Part shown: positions 1 to 7,112 of the stretch, piece after piece
Position numbering within the stretch: position 1 is the stretch's first letter
How the letters are laid out: each line of letters begins with the position of its first letter
NCBI GenBank assembly: GCA_031266495.1
Contig: JAISAX010000072.1
Coordinates: 1-7,176 of the forward strand
Origin: Opitutaceae bacterium
Lineage (GTDB): Bacteria > Verrucomicrobiota > Verrucomicrobiae > Opitutales > Opitutaceae
Direction: 5' to 3'
Length of the DNA: 7,176 nucleotides
Position numbers and translations under genes: made by a program
The notes under the pieces: generated by a model
Databases searched by the model: none
Told to the model about the DNA's origin: nothing
Seen by the model: the letters and a program-made list of their open reading frames with translations, nothing else

Positions 1-33
1 CCCCCCTCCCCCTCCCCCTCCCCCTCCCCGTCC
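1..33. repeat. CCCCCT hexanucleotide tract next to the start of gene 1
   Basis: Four consecutive CCCCCT units are followed by a variant CCCCGT, and the tract ends directly against the ATG at 34. The + strand here has no A and only one G, so it cannot hold a Shine-Dalgarno sequence. The - strand reads as runs of five G separated by single A, a classic G-quadruplex-forming pattern. In the frame of gene 1 the tract has no stop and reads as alternating Ser and Pro up to the window edge. It is therefore either a 5' leader or promoter-proximal repeat, or a coding Ser-Pro linker of a longer protein. A six-base unit keeps the frame when copy number changes. Confidence 0.9.
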
Positions 34-3000
34 ATGCCAAACGAACCCGCTGCCCTGTCTGACCATTCCCTCATTGTCGAGACAGACGACACTCCAGCCG
101 CACACTTTGCCGCCATCGACCGGCACCTCGCCGATATAGAAAAATGTCTGGCCGACATTCGCGCCATCAAACGGCTCCAGTTTGCGGATACGGAACAACT
201 CGTTCGGGACGGAATTGCCGGTGCCATCGAACACGGCAAACACCTTCGTGCTCTGCTTGAAAGCACTGCCCGCCGTGCCAACGTCCCGGTGCCCGACTGG
301 CAGAATGCCGACGAGTTGAAAGCGCACTTTGTCCAGCTCGACGCGCTGGCTGAAAAAACATCCCGCGCCGAAACGCTTCGGGCTCGCCTGCGTTCCATTA
401 TCGACGTTCTGGAAAGCATCACCGATTTCGGCATCAAAGCCGCGCGCCGCCGCGCTGATGCAGAACGTGCCCGCGCAACAGCTATTGCTGAACTCAACAA
501 ATGCCAGGAACAGGATGCTCCTCCTGAGCTTTCCGGTGATGGCGATGGACGCGAATGGTTCCGCAGCACTCTGGCGCTTCCGGCCGCCAGTCTGGAAACA
601 CTGCTGGAGCACCTTCGCGGCAGCATGCTCCCCTCCTTGGCCAATCTCCTTGAAGAATTGGACAACGGTTGGGAACGCGTGCGTTTTTCGTCCCCTGTTG
701 CCGCCGTCGTCGCCATTTCCCCACTCCCCGTCTCCCCGTCAGTTTCTCCATCCGTTTCCGCCGGGCAGATTCCTCCTGCTCCGGACGCAACGCCCAACGT
801 CGCTCCCGAAACACCGGATCAGTCCCAACCTGTATCGGGAAAAACAGACACTCCCCGGGCCTGGTCTCCGCAACCAGAACCGGCCTCCGTCCCGCCCCCT
901 CCTGCGGCGGCCCCTGCATCCATCCCATGCCCGGACGTCCCCACGACGAACGCAGTTCCGGCTGATCCTGTCGATTCCCGGACGATGCCCAGGCCGCTCC
1001 CTGATAGTCTGCCTCCATCAACTCCTGTCCAACCACCAATCGTATCCGCTGCTCCTGCTCCCGCGGCATCACCTGCCATGTCTGGCGCCACGCTCACCTG
1101 CGACGCCGATCTACTGACGCTCTTCACGGGAAAACCCGACGCTGAACGCCTTCTGGTACCTGACCTTGTCGCGCACCTGCCGGAAGAAGAGCGCTCGCTC
1201 CTCATGCCGCACGGCCTCTGGCAAGCGCTCGTCTGGCAGCCCTGGTTGCGCAACCCCGACGATAAACTCGCCGACCAACTGCGCACGTGCTTCCGTGACG
1301 TTGCCGATGGCGGCTGGATGCCACAAACACAACACGACACCCTGCTTGCCTGGTCCGCGCTTTTTCTGCCCGCCCTCATCGATTTTGCGCCCGAAGCCAC
1401 TGCGTTATTCCGGGCCATTCCCGTTCCCCAACTCCCCGAAGCGCTCAAAGACCCAACCCGTCTCACCCTGGAATTCCTGAACAGTGTCAATTATTGTTCT
1501 CCCGATATCATTCGAGGCGGTGCCTCCGTCGCCGAGTGGAACAACGGACTCCACAAACGCCAGCAAGGCATCTCTCGCGCTTGTGAACTTGCCCGGAATC
1601 AAAGAATCATCGGATTCAAGGCATGGAAACAACTGAACAGGAACGGCGGGTATCTCCATTCGTTATCTCTCAAAATGCAGGGAGCGCCGTCTTCCTGGCC
1701 CAAAGAGATAATCCGCCAGATGATTGCCGAGTTGCAAGATCGCACAAGAGCCACCCGTCTCGTCGATCGTATGACCCGCGAAAGCGGCTCCGGACATCTT
1801 GCGCCCCTTGAAGCCAGACCACTTGACCAGTTGCTACATCACATTGCCGAGTTCGCAAAAGAGTGTGAGGAATTGCTCCGCTACGCGGAAAAAAAGCCTA
1901 CCGGAGACCAACACACCATTGCCCGTGTTGGCAGGCTGAAAGAAGACATGATCCCTCGTCTCAAGGAAGCGGAAGCACCTGGTGTTTTGGAAAAACAATC
2001 CGTCAGTCACACCTCCGGTTGCCTCCCGCAACTCGCACATAAAGCCTCGTTGGCAGCGATCCGGGAAATACTGAGCCTCTTTGATACTACCACGCCTTGG
2101 GAATCCCGAAACCACGATGCTTTTCTCTGCCGGCACCTGGCACGCCTTTGCACGCCCGGGCTTCTCCTGTATTCGGATACCAAAGACATGGCATCCGCTC
2201 CTTCCGAAACCCGTATCCGGCTGGAGGCGATGGCTCGCACCGGGCACATGGACACACTAAACGACGCCTTTGAAAAACGATGCCGGAGCGGGGACATTGG
2301 CAATGCCCGGATCATTCTCAATGCATTGAGTTCGGAACTCTCATCCGATCAGCGCGAACAAGCGGAGGTCCGTCTCGACCAGGAAGCCGCCCGCGCCCGG
2401 AAAACAGTTGCCGACGCCCTCCGCAAGGCCAGACACGCCGTCACCAACGCCCGCATTCTGCTCGTTATGGCCGATTCCGTGGCCGATGAAAAAATCCACG
2501 AACTTACCGACATTGAAAAACGCCGCGACGAGACCGAAGACTACCACCTCCAGCAAAAACAGATCCAGAGCATCCTCGACGGCATCAGGCTGGATACGGA
2601 AAAAGAGGCCGAAAAACTGCGCACCGACATCAATGGGCTTCCCCATCCCATGCCGGAAAACGAAAAACAACGCCTGTTCTCCCTCATCCGCAGCGGCGAT
2701 CTTGCCACCGCGCGAGAGTATCTCAATCGCGTCGCCAAAGGACAACCACTGCCCACCCTTCCCTGCGACGAAACAGAAAACCATCCTGCCAGGTACATCG
2801 AAAATCTCTCCGGAGCCTATCAATCCGATAACGGATTTCGCGGCCTGCAAACAGCAGTACGCGGGCGCGCCCGTTATGCCGGCATGGAGTTTGCCGCACA
2901 AACACCGGAGCAACACGAGACAACACGTCACCTCCTCGACGTCTGGAGCGAACTCCGTGCCACACACCAACCGATGCGCTCTGAACCGGTTGATGCTTTC

Positions 3001-5637
3001 CTCCACGACATCGGCTTCGCGGTCAGCCATGTCGCAGTCAGACAGGAAGGCGGCAATCTGTCGATAGCTCGCGTCGAGACAGCGCCCACCATTGACCGGG
3101 ACATTTGTCCAATCCCCCAATTCGGTTCTTCCGCCGCCGGGCGGATGCTCCTGGTCCGTCCTGCAGGCAACCAGCAACCCGAACAACTCGCCTCGCTTTT
3201 CCGCGACCAGAAACTCCAACGACAAGATGGCGACATCGTTATTTTCCTGCTCTCCGGACGCTTCGAACAACGTCCGGCATTTGCCCGCCTCTGTCGTGCC
3301 AAGGAAATACGCGCCCTCATCATAGACGACCTCATCGTCGCGCATCTGCTCGGCAACCCTAACCGACGACTCGCGCATTTCTTTCAAATCACAATCCCGT
3401 GGACATGGGCCAACCCTTTCGTCCCCACCACCAGCTTCGTCCCGCCCGAAATGTTTTTCGGACGCCGCGAAGCACTCGCCTCCCTTACCAACTACGATGA
3501 ACAACGCTGCTTCGTCTTCGGAGGCCGCCAACTCGGCAAGTCCGCGCTCCTGCGTGAAGTCGAGCGCCGCGCCCATCAACCCGCCAACGAGCAATACTCC
3601 ATCTGGATTGACCTGCTCGCCGCCGGCTTTGGCTCCCGCTCCGAACCTGCCGAAATCTGGCGCACACTCGAAGAACGCTTCAAACAACTCCCCTCCTTCG
3701 CCGACAGTCTCTCCGCCATCGAAGCCTCCTCCCATTTGACCGGCGGACGCATTCGTAAACCGGCTGACCGTCCCGGTGCTGGCACACGCATCGAGGAAGC
3801 CGTCATCCACTGGCTCAACACCCGCTCCGAACGCCGCCTCCTGCTTCTCCTCGACGAAGGCGACCGTTTTCTCGAACGCGACAGCGCCCACGACTTCGCC
3901 GAAGCCCGTATCCTCAAAAGCATCATGGACCGCACCCAGCGGCACTTCAAAGTCGTCTTTGCCGGCCTGCACAACGTCCAGCGTACCACCCGCCAGATCA
4001 ACCACCCGCTCGCCCATCTCGGCGACCCCATCAACATCGGTGCATTCACCGAACAGGATGAATGGATGGAAGCCTGGTCCATGCTTGTCGTCCCTCTTGC
4101 CGGCCTCGGTTACCATTTCGAGACACCTGACCTCCCAAGCCGCATCCTCAGCTACTGCAACTTCTATCCCAGCATGCTCCAGCAATTCGGCAGCCGCCTC
4201 CTCATGCGGCTTCGCCAACGCAGTCAGGAAACACCTCCATTTACCATTACGGAAACGGACATTGAGGAGATTTCCCGCGACGAAAATTTCCGCCAGTTCA
4301 TGGTTGAACGCTTCCACTGGACGCTGCAACTCGACGCCCGCTACCATTACCTGGCCTATACCTTCGCCGACCTCTTCCACGAAAAACCCCGTGATGCGAT
4401 TCCCGGCTTCACGGCTGTTCAACTCCGCGAAGAAGCTGCTGGCGCTCAACCGGAAATCTTCGCGCATCTCACCCTTGATGATACCATCAACCTGCTCAAC
4501 GAAATGATCGGCCTGGGCATCCTGCGTCCCCTCAGTGGCAACCGCTACGGCCTGCGCAACACCAATGTTCTCCTCTTGCTCGGCACACGTGACGAAATTC
4601 TCACCCGTCTGACCGAGGCCATGCCGGATGCGAAATCGGAATATGATCCCGGCAGCTTTCGTCCTCACCTGCCTTCCACAAAGTCCGCTTCCACCATCGA
4701 GCGGCGTTTATTGGCACGCCCCGAAGAAGATCGTCTGGCAAAACCCGCGCATGAGTTCTTCCTCGCCTCGGGGAACGATCTTTTCGACGCCTCCAACTAT
4801 CCTCGCTGGAAAACATCCCTCCAAGGCAGCATCCCCAAATGTATTATCCAGCGCCTCCCCTATAAAAACGAAAAAGCTCTCGGTGATGCGCTTGACCGGC
4901 AAGCCGATGCCATCCGGGAGGAGGGGACTTATATCTTTGTCGTGCAATCCGAATACCCGAAATGCAACTTGGCTCCCGCCATGCTGGAAGCTGCGGAAAA
5001 CTTTACCCGCACACGCAAAAGCCCCAAACGCTTCTTCAAAGTCGTTTTTATTGTCCCCCCCGGCTGCCTCTGGAAAACCGTGCCAAAAGCCGACGGCACA
5101 CACATCAATCCCTGGCTTCACAACCCCAACGGCCCCCGCCAATGGATATTCCCCCGGCGTTGGGAGCGTGAATTCGTCGAACCCTGGTTGCAGGAACTCT
5201 CCCAACCTGTTCCCGCGGGCGGTTTCAACCAACTCCTTGAAACCACCGGTTGCTGGCCATGCTATCTTTACCCCTTTGCTCAAAAGCTCTGCCAACCCTA
5301 CTCTTCATGGGAAGAAGCCATCACCCATACGCGCAGCCTTGTGGAAACCGATCTCGCCCGGCCTCACCCGAAAGTCATGAACATGTTTATGGGATGCGGA
5401 CCCGAAGTGGACGAAGCCCTGAATGCCTTCCGCTCTCTGCGAGGTGACGCACAAAACGCCCTCCCTTTTGGCGCCGAGGATATCGATGCCTTGTCCGAAA
5501 TTATCGATACATCCCGTTCTCGCATCGACCACTGGATACGTGTCGCCACCCTTCTCGGACTTGTCGAAAGCCGCGGTGACCGCTTCCTGTGGGAACCCCT
5601 CTTTGACCATGCACTCTCCCTCCTCAGCCCAACATGA
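34..5637 (+). CDS. Large multidomain STAND/AAA-type ATPase with coiled coils and winged helices
   Basis: This 1867-residue protein is probably cytoplasmic, with no signal peptide or membrane segment. Residues 1-228 are helical and coiled-coil-like, 229-350 form a Pro/Ala/Ser linker, and 360-980 are mostly helical with a charged coiled coil at about 770-868. A short alpha/beta domain of unknown function spans about 980-1128. The ATPase begins with a VPPEMFFGRRE box (1136-1146), as in Arch/STAND ATPases. Walker A is GGRQLGKS (1163-1170) and Walker B ends in D1274-E1275. A sensor-like strand FKVVFAGLHN (1305-1314) and a NFYP segment (1376-1379) follow, then a winged helix (about 1430-1520). Residues about 1625-1862 repeat this plan without a P-loop: FKVVFIVPPG (1668-1677), TTGCWP (1737-1742) and a final winged helix (about 1810-1862). 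The ATG at 34 is the first in frame, but the frame is open upstream, so the protein may be longer. The ATPase call is firm. A defence or sensor role is inferred from architecture. Confidence 0.93.
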   Translation: MPNEPAALSDHSLIVETDDTPAAHFAAIDRHLADIEKCLADIRAIKRLQFADTEQLVRDGIAGAIEHGKHLRALLESTARRANVPVPDWQNADELKAHFVQLDALAEKTSRAETLRARLRSIIDVLESITDFGIKAARRRADAERARATAIAELNKCQEQDAPPELSGDGDGREWFRSTLALPAASLETLLEHLRGSMLPSLANLLEELDNGWERVRFSSPVAAVVAISPLPVSPSVSPSVSAGQIPPAPDATPNVAPETPDQSQPVSGKTDTPRAWSPQPEPASVPPPPAAAPASIPCPDVPTTNAVPADPVDSRTMPRPLPDSLPPSTPVQPPIVSAAPAPAASPAMSGATLTCDADLLTLFTGKPDAERLLVPDLVAHLPEEERSLLMPHGLWQALVWQPWLRNPDDKLADQLRTCFRDVADGGWMPQTQHDTLLAWSALFLPALIDFAPEATALFRAIPVPQLPEALKDPTRLTLEFLNSVNYCSPDIIRGGASVAEWNNGLHKRQQGISRACELARNQRIIGFKAWKQLNRNGGYLHSLSLKMQGAPSSWPKEIIRQMIAELQDRTRATRLVDRMTRESGSGHLAPLEARPLDQLLHHIAEFAKECEELLRYAEKKPTGDQHTIARVGRLKEDMIPRLKEAEAPGVLEKQSVSHTSGCLPQLAHKASLAAIREILSLFDTTTPWESRNHDAFLCRHLARLCTPGLLLYSDTKDMASAPSETRIRLEAMARTGHMDTLNDAFEKRCRSGDIGNARIILNALSSELSSDQREQAEVRLDQEAARARKTVADALRKARHAVTNARILLVMADSVADEKIHELTDIEKRRDETEDYHLQQKQIQSILDGIRLDTEKEAEKLRTDINGLPHPMPENEKQRLFSLIRSGDLATAREYLNRVAKGQPLPTLPCDETENHPARYIENLSGAYQSDNGFRGLQTAVRGRARYAGMEFAAQTPEQHETTRHLLDVWSELRATHQPMRSEPVDAFLHDIGFAVSHVAVRQEGGNLSIARVETAPTIDRDICPIPQFGSSAAGRMLLVRPAGNQQPEQLASLFRDQKLQRQDGDIVIFLLSGRFEQRPAFARLCRAKEIRALIIDDLIVAHLLGNPNRRLAHFFQITIPWTWANPFVPTTSFVPPEMFFGRREALASLTNYDEQRCFVFGGRQLGKSALLREVERRAHQPANEQYSIWIDLLAAGFGSRSEPAEIWRTLEERFKQLPSFADSLSAIEASSHLTGGRIRKPADRPGAGTRIEEAVIHWLNTRSERRLLLLLDEGDRFLERDSAHDFAEARILKSIMDRTQRHFKVVFAGLHNVQRTTRQINHPLAHLGDPINIGAFTEQDEWMEAWSMLVVPLAGLGYHFETPDLPSRILSYCNFYPSMLQQFGSRLLMRLRQRSQETPPFTITETDIEEISRDENFRQFMVERFHWTLQLDARYHYLAYTFADLFHEKPRDAIPGFTAVQLREEAAGAQPEIFAHLTLDDTINLLNEMIGLGILRPLSGNRYGLRNTNVLLLLGTRDEILTRLTEAMPDAKSEYDPGSFRPHLPSTKSASTIERRLLARPEEDRLAKPAHEFFLASGNDLFDASNYPRWKTSLQGSIPKCIIQRLPYKNEKALGDALDRQADAIREEGTYIFVVQSEYPKCNLAPAMLEAAENFTRTRKSPKRFFKVVFIVPPGCLWKTVPKADGTHINPWLHNPNGPRQWIFPRRWEREFVEPWLQELSQPVPAGGFNQLLETTGCWPCYLYPFAQKLCQPYSSWEEAITHTRSLVETDLARPHPKVMNMFMGCGPEVDEALNAFRSLRGDAQNALPFGAEDIDALSEIIDTSRSRIDHWIRVATLLGLVESRGDRFLWEPLFDHALSLLSPT

Positions 5638-6701
5638 GTGATTATCTCTGGCAGCTACCCGGCCCCCGCATTTTTATACAGCGCGCCATCGAACACATAC
5701 AACAGGGGTATTCCCTCTTTCTCGAAACAGCCCGTTCTGCCGATCCACCAGGCACCACGCTTCGCGATCGCCTTGTCGAAAAACTCCGCGAAACCGGAAT
5801 GGATGCAACGCCAATTATCCCTGATGAAACCATTACGCCACTTGACACACTGCGCCGCGAAGGACTCTTGCCGAACGATGAACCGTTCCCTGATTACGAC
5901 CTTTGCGTCCATCTTGGCCACCAGTGCCTTATCGTGGATAACCGGCTGGCCGTTGATTGCCCTTGGGCGACCCTTGTGCGCCGCCTGCGTCATCTCATCC
6001 GCCAACAACCCGTAAACCGTCAGACATCCTTCGTCGTCATATGCTCACCCCGGACAAAAGCTGCCGGCCCACATGAAGATGTTCTTCTAAAAACCCTCCA
6101 ATGGGATCACGCCATCACTCATGCCGACATCCTTGCTCTCGCCGAATCACTCTGGATACAACCGTCATCCAATTCACTCGTCAGAACGATGTTCGTACAT
6201 GTCGCCGCACATCTATGCGGTAAGGAAATCCCTCTCCTTGAACATCTTTCCCAGGCAACTCCGGAAACCCTTTTGCAAACACCCCTTTCACTTCTGACCG
6301 CTTGGGCTCACCAGTCAGGATGGACCCTGGATGGGGGACTTGGCTCGATGCTCCACGCCCGGCTCCCTCCGGCAAAACATCCCCTCCGGCTTGCTCTGGA
6401 AAATAACGAACCGGCGATTCGTCAACTTGTCTGGCAAGCGCAAGTCGAGGTTCTGTTCCCTTGGGTTGAAGAACAACGTACTGTTTTGATAAAGGATCTT
6501 TTGCGCTTCTTGCCATCCTGGCACGAGGGGACACAGGCGACTGACCTGGAAATCGGCCAGATTTGGCACTTGATTCGCTCGAACTCCAATGTGCCCTATA
6601 TTCTCCGGCGAAAAATTTCCGGACTGCGTGAAATCCGGAATATGCTCGCCCATCGTCGCCCTGTATCGGGACGTACTCTTCTATCGTACTTGAGTGCATG
6701 A
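5634..6701 (+). CDS. Partner protein with C-terminal HEPN-like motif (candidate ribonuclease effector)
   Basis: This is a 355-residue protein without signal peptide or membrane segments. Its ATG overlaps the stop of gene 1 as ATGA and no Shine-Dalgarno sequence precedes it, so translational coupling is likely. The C-terminus holds ISGLREIRNMLAHRRPVS, with R335-N336 and H340 giving the R-N-x3-H pattern of HEPN domains. Many of these are metal-independent RNases, often in toxins and defence NTPases. The preceding 250-334 stretch is mainly helical, as HEPN requires. The N-terminal half begins LPGPRIFIQRAI (8-19), then shows beta-like segments YSLFLET (26-32), CLIVDN (98-103) and SFVVICSP (132-139). 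These sit in the order expected for P-loop, Walker B and sensor strands of an NTPase, but there is no GKS/GKT. It may be a degenerate relative of the gene 1 modules. The HEPN call rests on a short motif and could instead be a catalytically inert HEPN-like helical domain. Confidence 0.9.
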   Translation: MSDYLWQLPGPRIFIQRAIEHIQQGYSLFLETARSADPPGTTLRDRLVEKLRETGMDATPIIPDETITPLDTLRREGLLPNDEPFPDYDLCVHLGHQCLIVDNRLAVDCPWATLVRRLRHLIRQQPVNRQTSFVVICSPRTKAAGPHEDVLLKTLQWDHAITHADILALAESLWIQPSSNSLVRTMFVHVAAHLCGKEIPLLEHLSQATPETLLQTPLSLLTAWAHQSGWTLDGGLGSMLHARLPPAKHPLRLALENNEPAIRQLVWQAQVEVLFPWVEEQRTVLIKDLLRFLPSWHEGTQATDLEIGQIWHLIRSNSNVPYILRRKISGLREIRNMLAHRRPVSGRTLLSYLSA

Positions 6702-6922
6702 TATTCACTGATCGATTATGTTTCCGTAGGTTTTACAGAATGAAAGTTTCGGACAGGCTGATATTGATATTTCCGGGAACGACGGCGTCAGACGGCCAGT
6801 GCACAGGTCAGCACTTGACCAGGGAGGGAAAACTCCGTTTGCAAGTATTTTTACCGAATGGACCTGCTACCGACGGAACAGAGGGGATAATTGAAAATGA
6901 TGGGGAAAGGGGGAAACGCTGA
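6698..6922 (+). CDS. Doubtful 74-codon open frame overlapping gene 2
   Basis: This frame starts inside an ATGA overlap with the stop of gene 2, mirroring the gene 1/gene 2 junction, and encodes 74 residues beginning MIFTDRLCFRRFYRMKVSDR. No Shine-Dalgarno sequence precedes it. No domain is recognisable, and the second half is polar (EGIIENDGERGKR). The underlying DNA is purine-rich and lacks the strong preference for C at third positions seen in both upstream genes. That argues for chance or a recently acquired sequence. It is kept only because of the overlap arrangement. Confidence 0.15.
   Translation: MIFTDRLCFRRFYRMKVSDRLILIFPGTTASDGQCTGQHLTREGKLRLQVFLPNGPATDGTEGIIENDGERGKR
6730..6739 (+). 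repeat. 10-bp direct repeat GTTTTACAGA, copy 1
   Basis: This is an exact match to bases 6991-7000, 261 bases downstream and in the same orientation. The flanks differ, so it is not part of a longer visible duplication. Confidence 0.5.
6781..6820. repeat. 10-bp-phased repeat block with mutually exclusive inverted repeats
   Basis: Two GACGGC copies begin at 6781 and 6791, and two GCAC copies begin at 6801 and 6811, all spaced by one helical turn. GTCA follows the same phase at 6787 and 6807. The block also contains GGTCA/TGACC around a five-base GCACT loop (6806-6820). That GCACT loop is complementary to AGTGC at 6799-6803. In RNA only one of the two stems could form at a time, as in an attenuator. 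Helix-turn spacing could instead reflect a repressor-binding site. Both readings are inference, and the stems are only 5 bp. Confidence 0.4.
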
Positions 6923-6945
6923 AAAGAATCAACTATGCAGACTTG

Positions 6946-6963
6946 GGGCGGTGAAACCGCGCC
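6946..6963 (+). other. GC-rich hairpin candidate
   Basis: GCGGT (6948-6952) pairs with ACCGC (6956-6960) around a GAA loop. Bases GG at 6946-6947 can add two pairs with CC at 6962-6963 across one bulged G. No T-run follows directly, so it is not a typical intrinsic terminator. It is the most GC-rich structure in the intergenic region. Confidence 0.4.
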
Positions 6964-6990
6964 GCAACCAGAGTTTCCAGGGAAAGGATA

Positions 6991-7000
6991 GTTTTACAGA
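6991..7000 (+). repeat. 10-bp direct repeat GTTTTACAGA, copy 2
   Basis: This is an exact match to 6730-6739. It runs directly into a six-T tract (7001-7006). Confidence 0.5.
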
Positions 7001-7029
7001 TTTTTTCCACCGTAAATCCGGGAGGGCAG

Positions 7030-7046
7030 GCTAATCTTCGCTAATC
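7030..7046. repeat. GCTAATC tandem pair, 10-bp spacing
   Basis: GCTAATC occurs at 7030-7036 and again at 7040-7046, the starts being exactly one helical turn apart. This geometry is common for adjacent half-sites of a DNA-binding protein, but no known operator is recognised. Confidence 0.4.
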
Positions 7047-7060
7047 CGATCCTGACCCGA

Positions 7061-7094
7061 ATGGCGCTTAGTTAAGCCATCTTTCCGTTGAAAG
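7061..7094. other. Two adjacent inverted repeats
   Basis: GCTTA (7066-7070) and TAAGC (7073-7077) form an inverted repeat extended by ATG (7061-7063) with CAT (7078-7080) across a two-base bulge. Immediately next to it, CTTTC (7081-7085) and GAAAG (7090-7094) flank a four-base loop. The pair lies between the doubtful frame ending at 6922 and the possible start at 7113. The arrangement could be an operator, a weak terminator or chance. Confidence 0.35.
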
Positions 7095-7112
7095 CCAGCG
7101 AGTTTCGAGTGC

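Larger units (their letters stand above)
6702..7112. other. Intergenic region without a convincing gene
   Basis: No reading frame on either strand here has recognisable protein content, apart from the doubtful small frame overlapping its first part. G exceeds C on the + strand (22 G against 10 C in 6901-6960), the reverse of the two genes. The region contains several short inverted repeats and phased direct repeats, listed separately. I find no tRNA, no convincing sigma-70 promoter, and no hairpin directly followed by a T-run that would mark the end of the operon. The only T-run (7001-7006) lacks an adjacent GC-rich stem. Confidence 0.6.

Noticed and set aside
1..33. CRISPR or other spaced repeat array
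   Set aside because: The tract is a simple contiguous hexamer repeat without spacers.
329..1117. A 262-codon + strand frame overlapping the N-terminal part of gene 1
   Set aside because: It is out of frame with gene 1. It is rich in Pro, Arg and Ser because of the pyrimidine-rich linker sequence and has no recognisable fold.
2341..4668. A 775-codon open frame on the - strand inside gene 1
   Set aside because: It lies entirely antisense to the ATPase gene. It arises from the C-biased third positions of gene 1, which read as GNN codons on the opposite strand. Its translation is a low-information mix of G, A, V, E and D with no domain.
5251..5262. CWPC as a thioredoxin-type active site
   Set aside because: The surrounding sequence has no thioredoxin fold pattern, and the position matches the lid segment of the first ATPase module.
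6181..6708. A 175-codon - strand frame over gene 2
   Set aside because: It is antisense to the conserved-looking C-terminus of gene 2, and nothing in it resembles a protein family.
6948..7006. Intrinsic terminator made of the 6948-6960 hairpin and the T-run at 7001
   Set aside because: About 40 bases separate the stem from the T-run, far too many for intrinsic termination.
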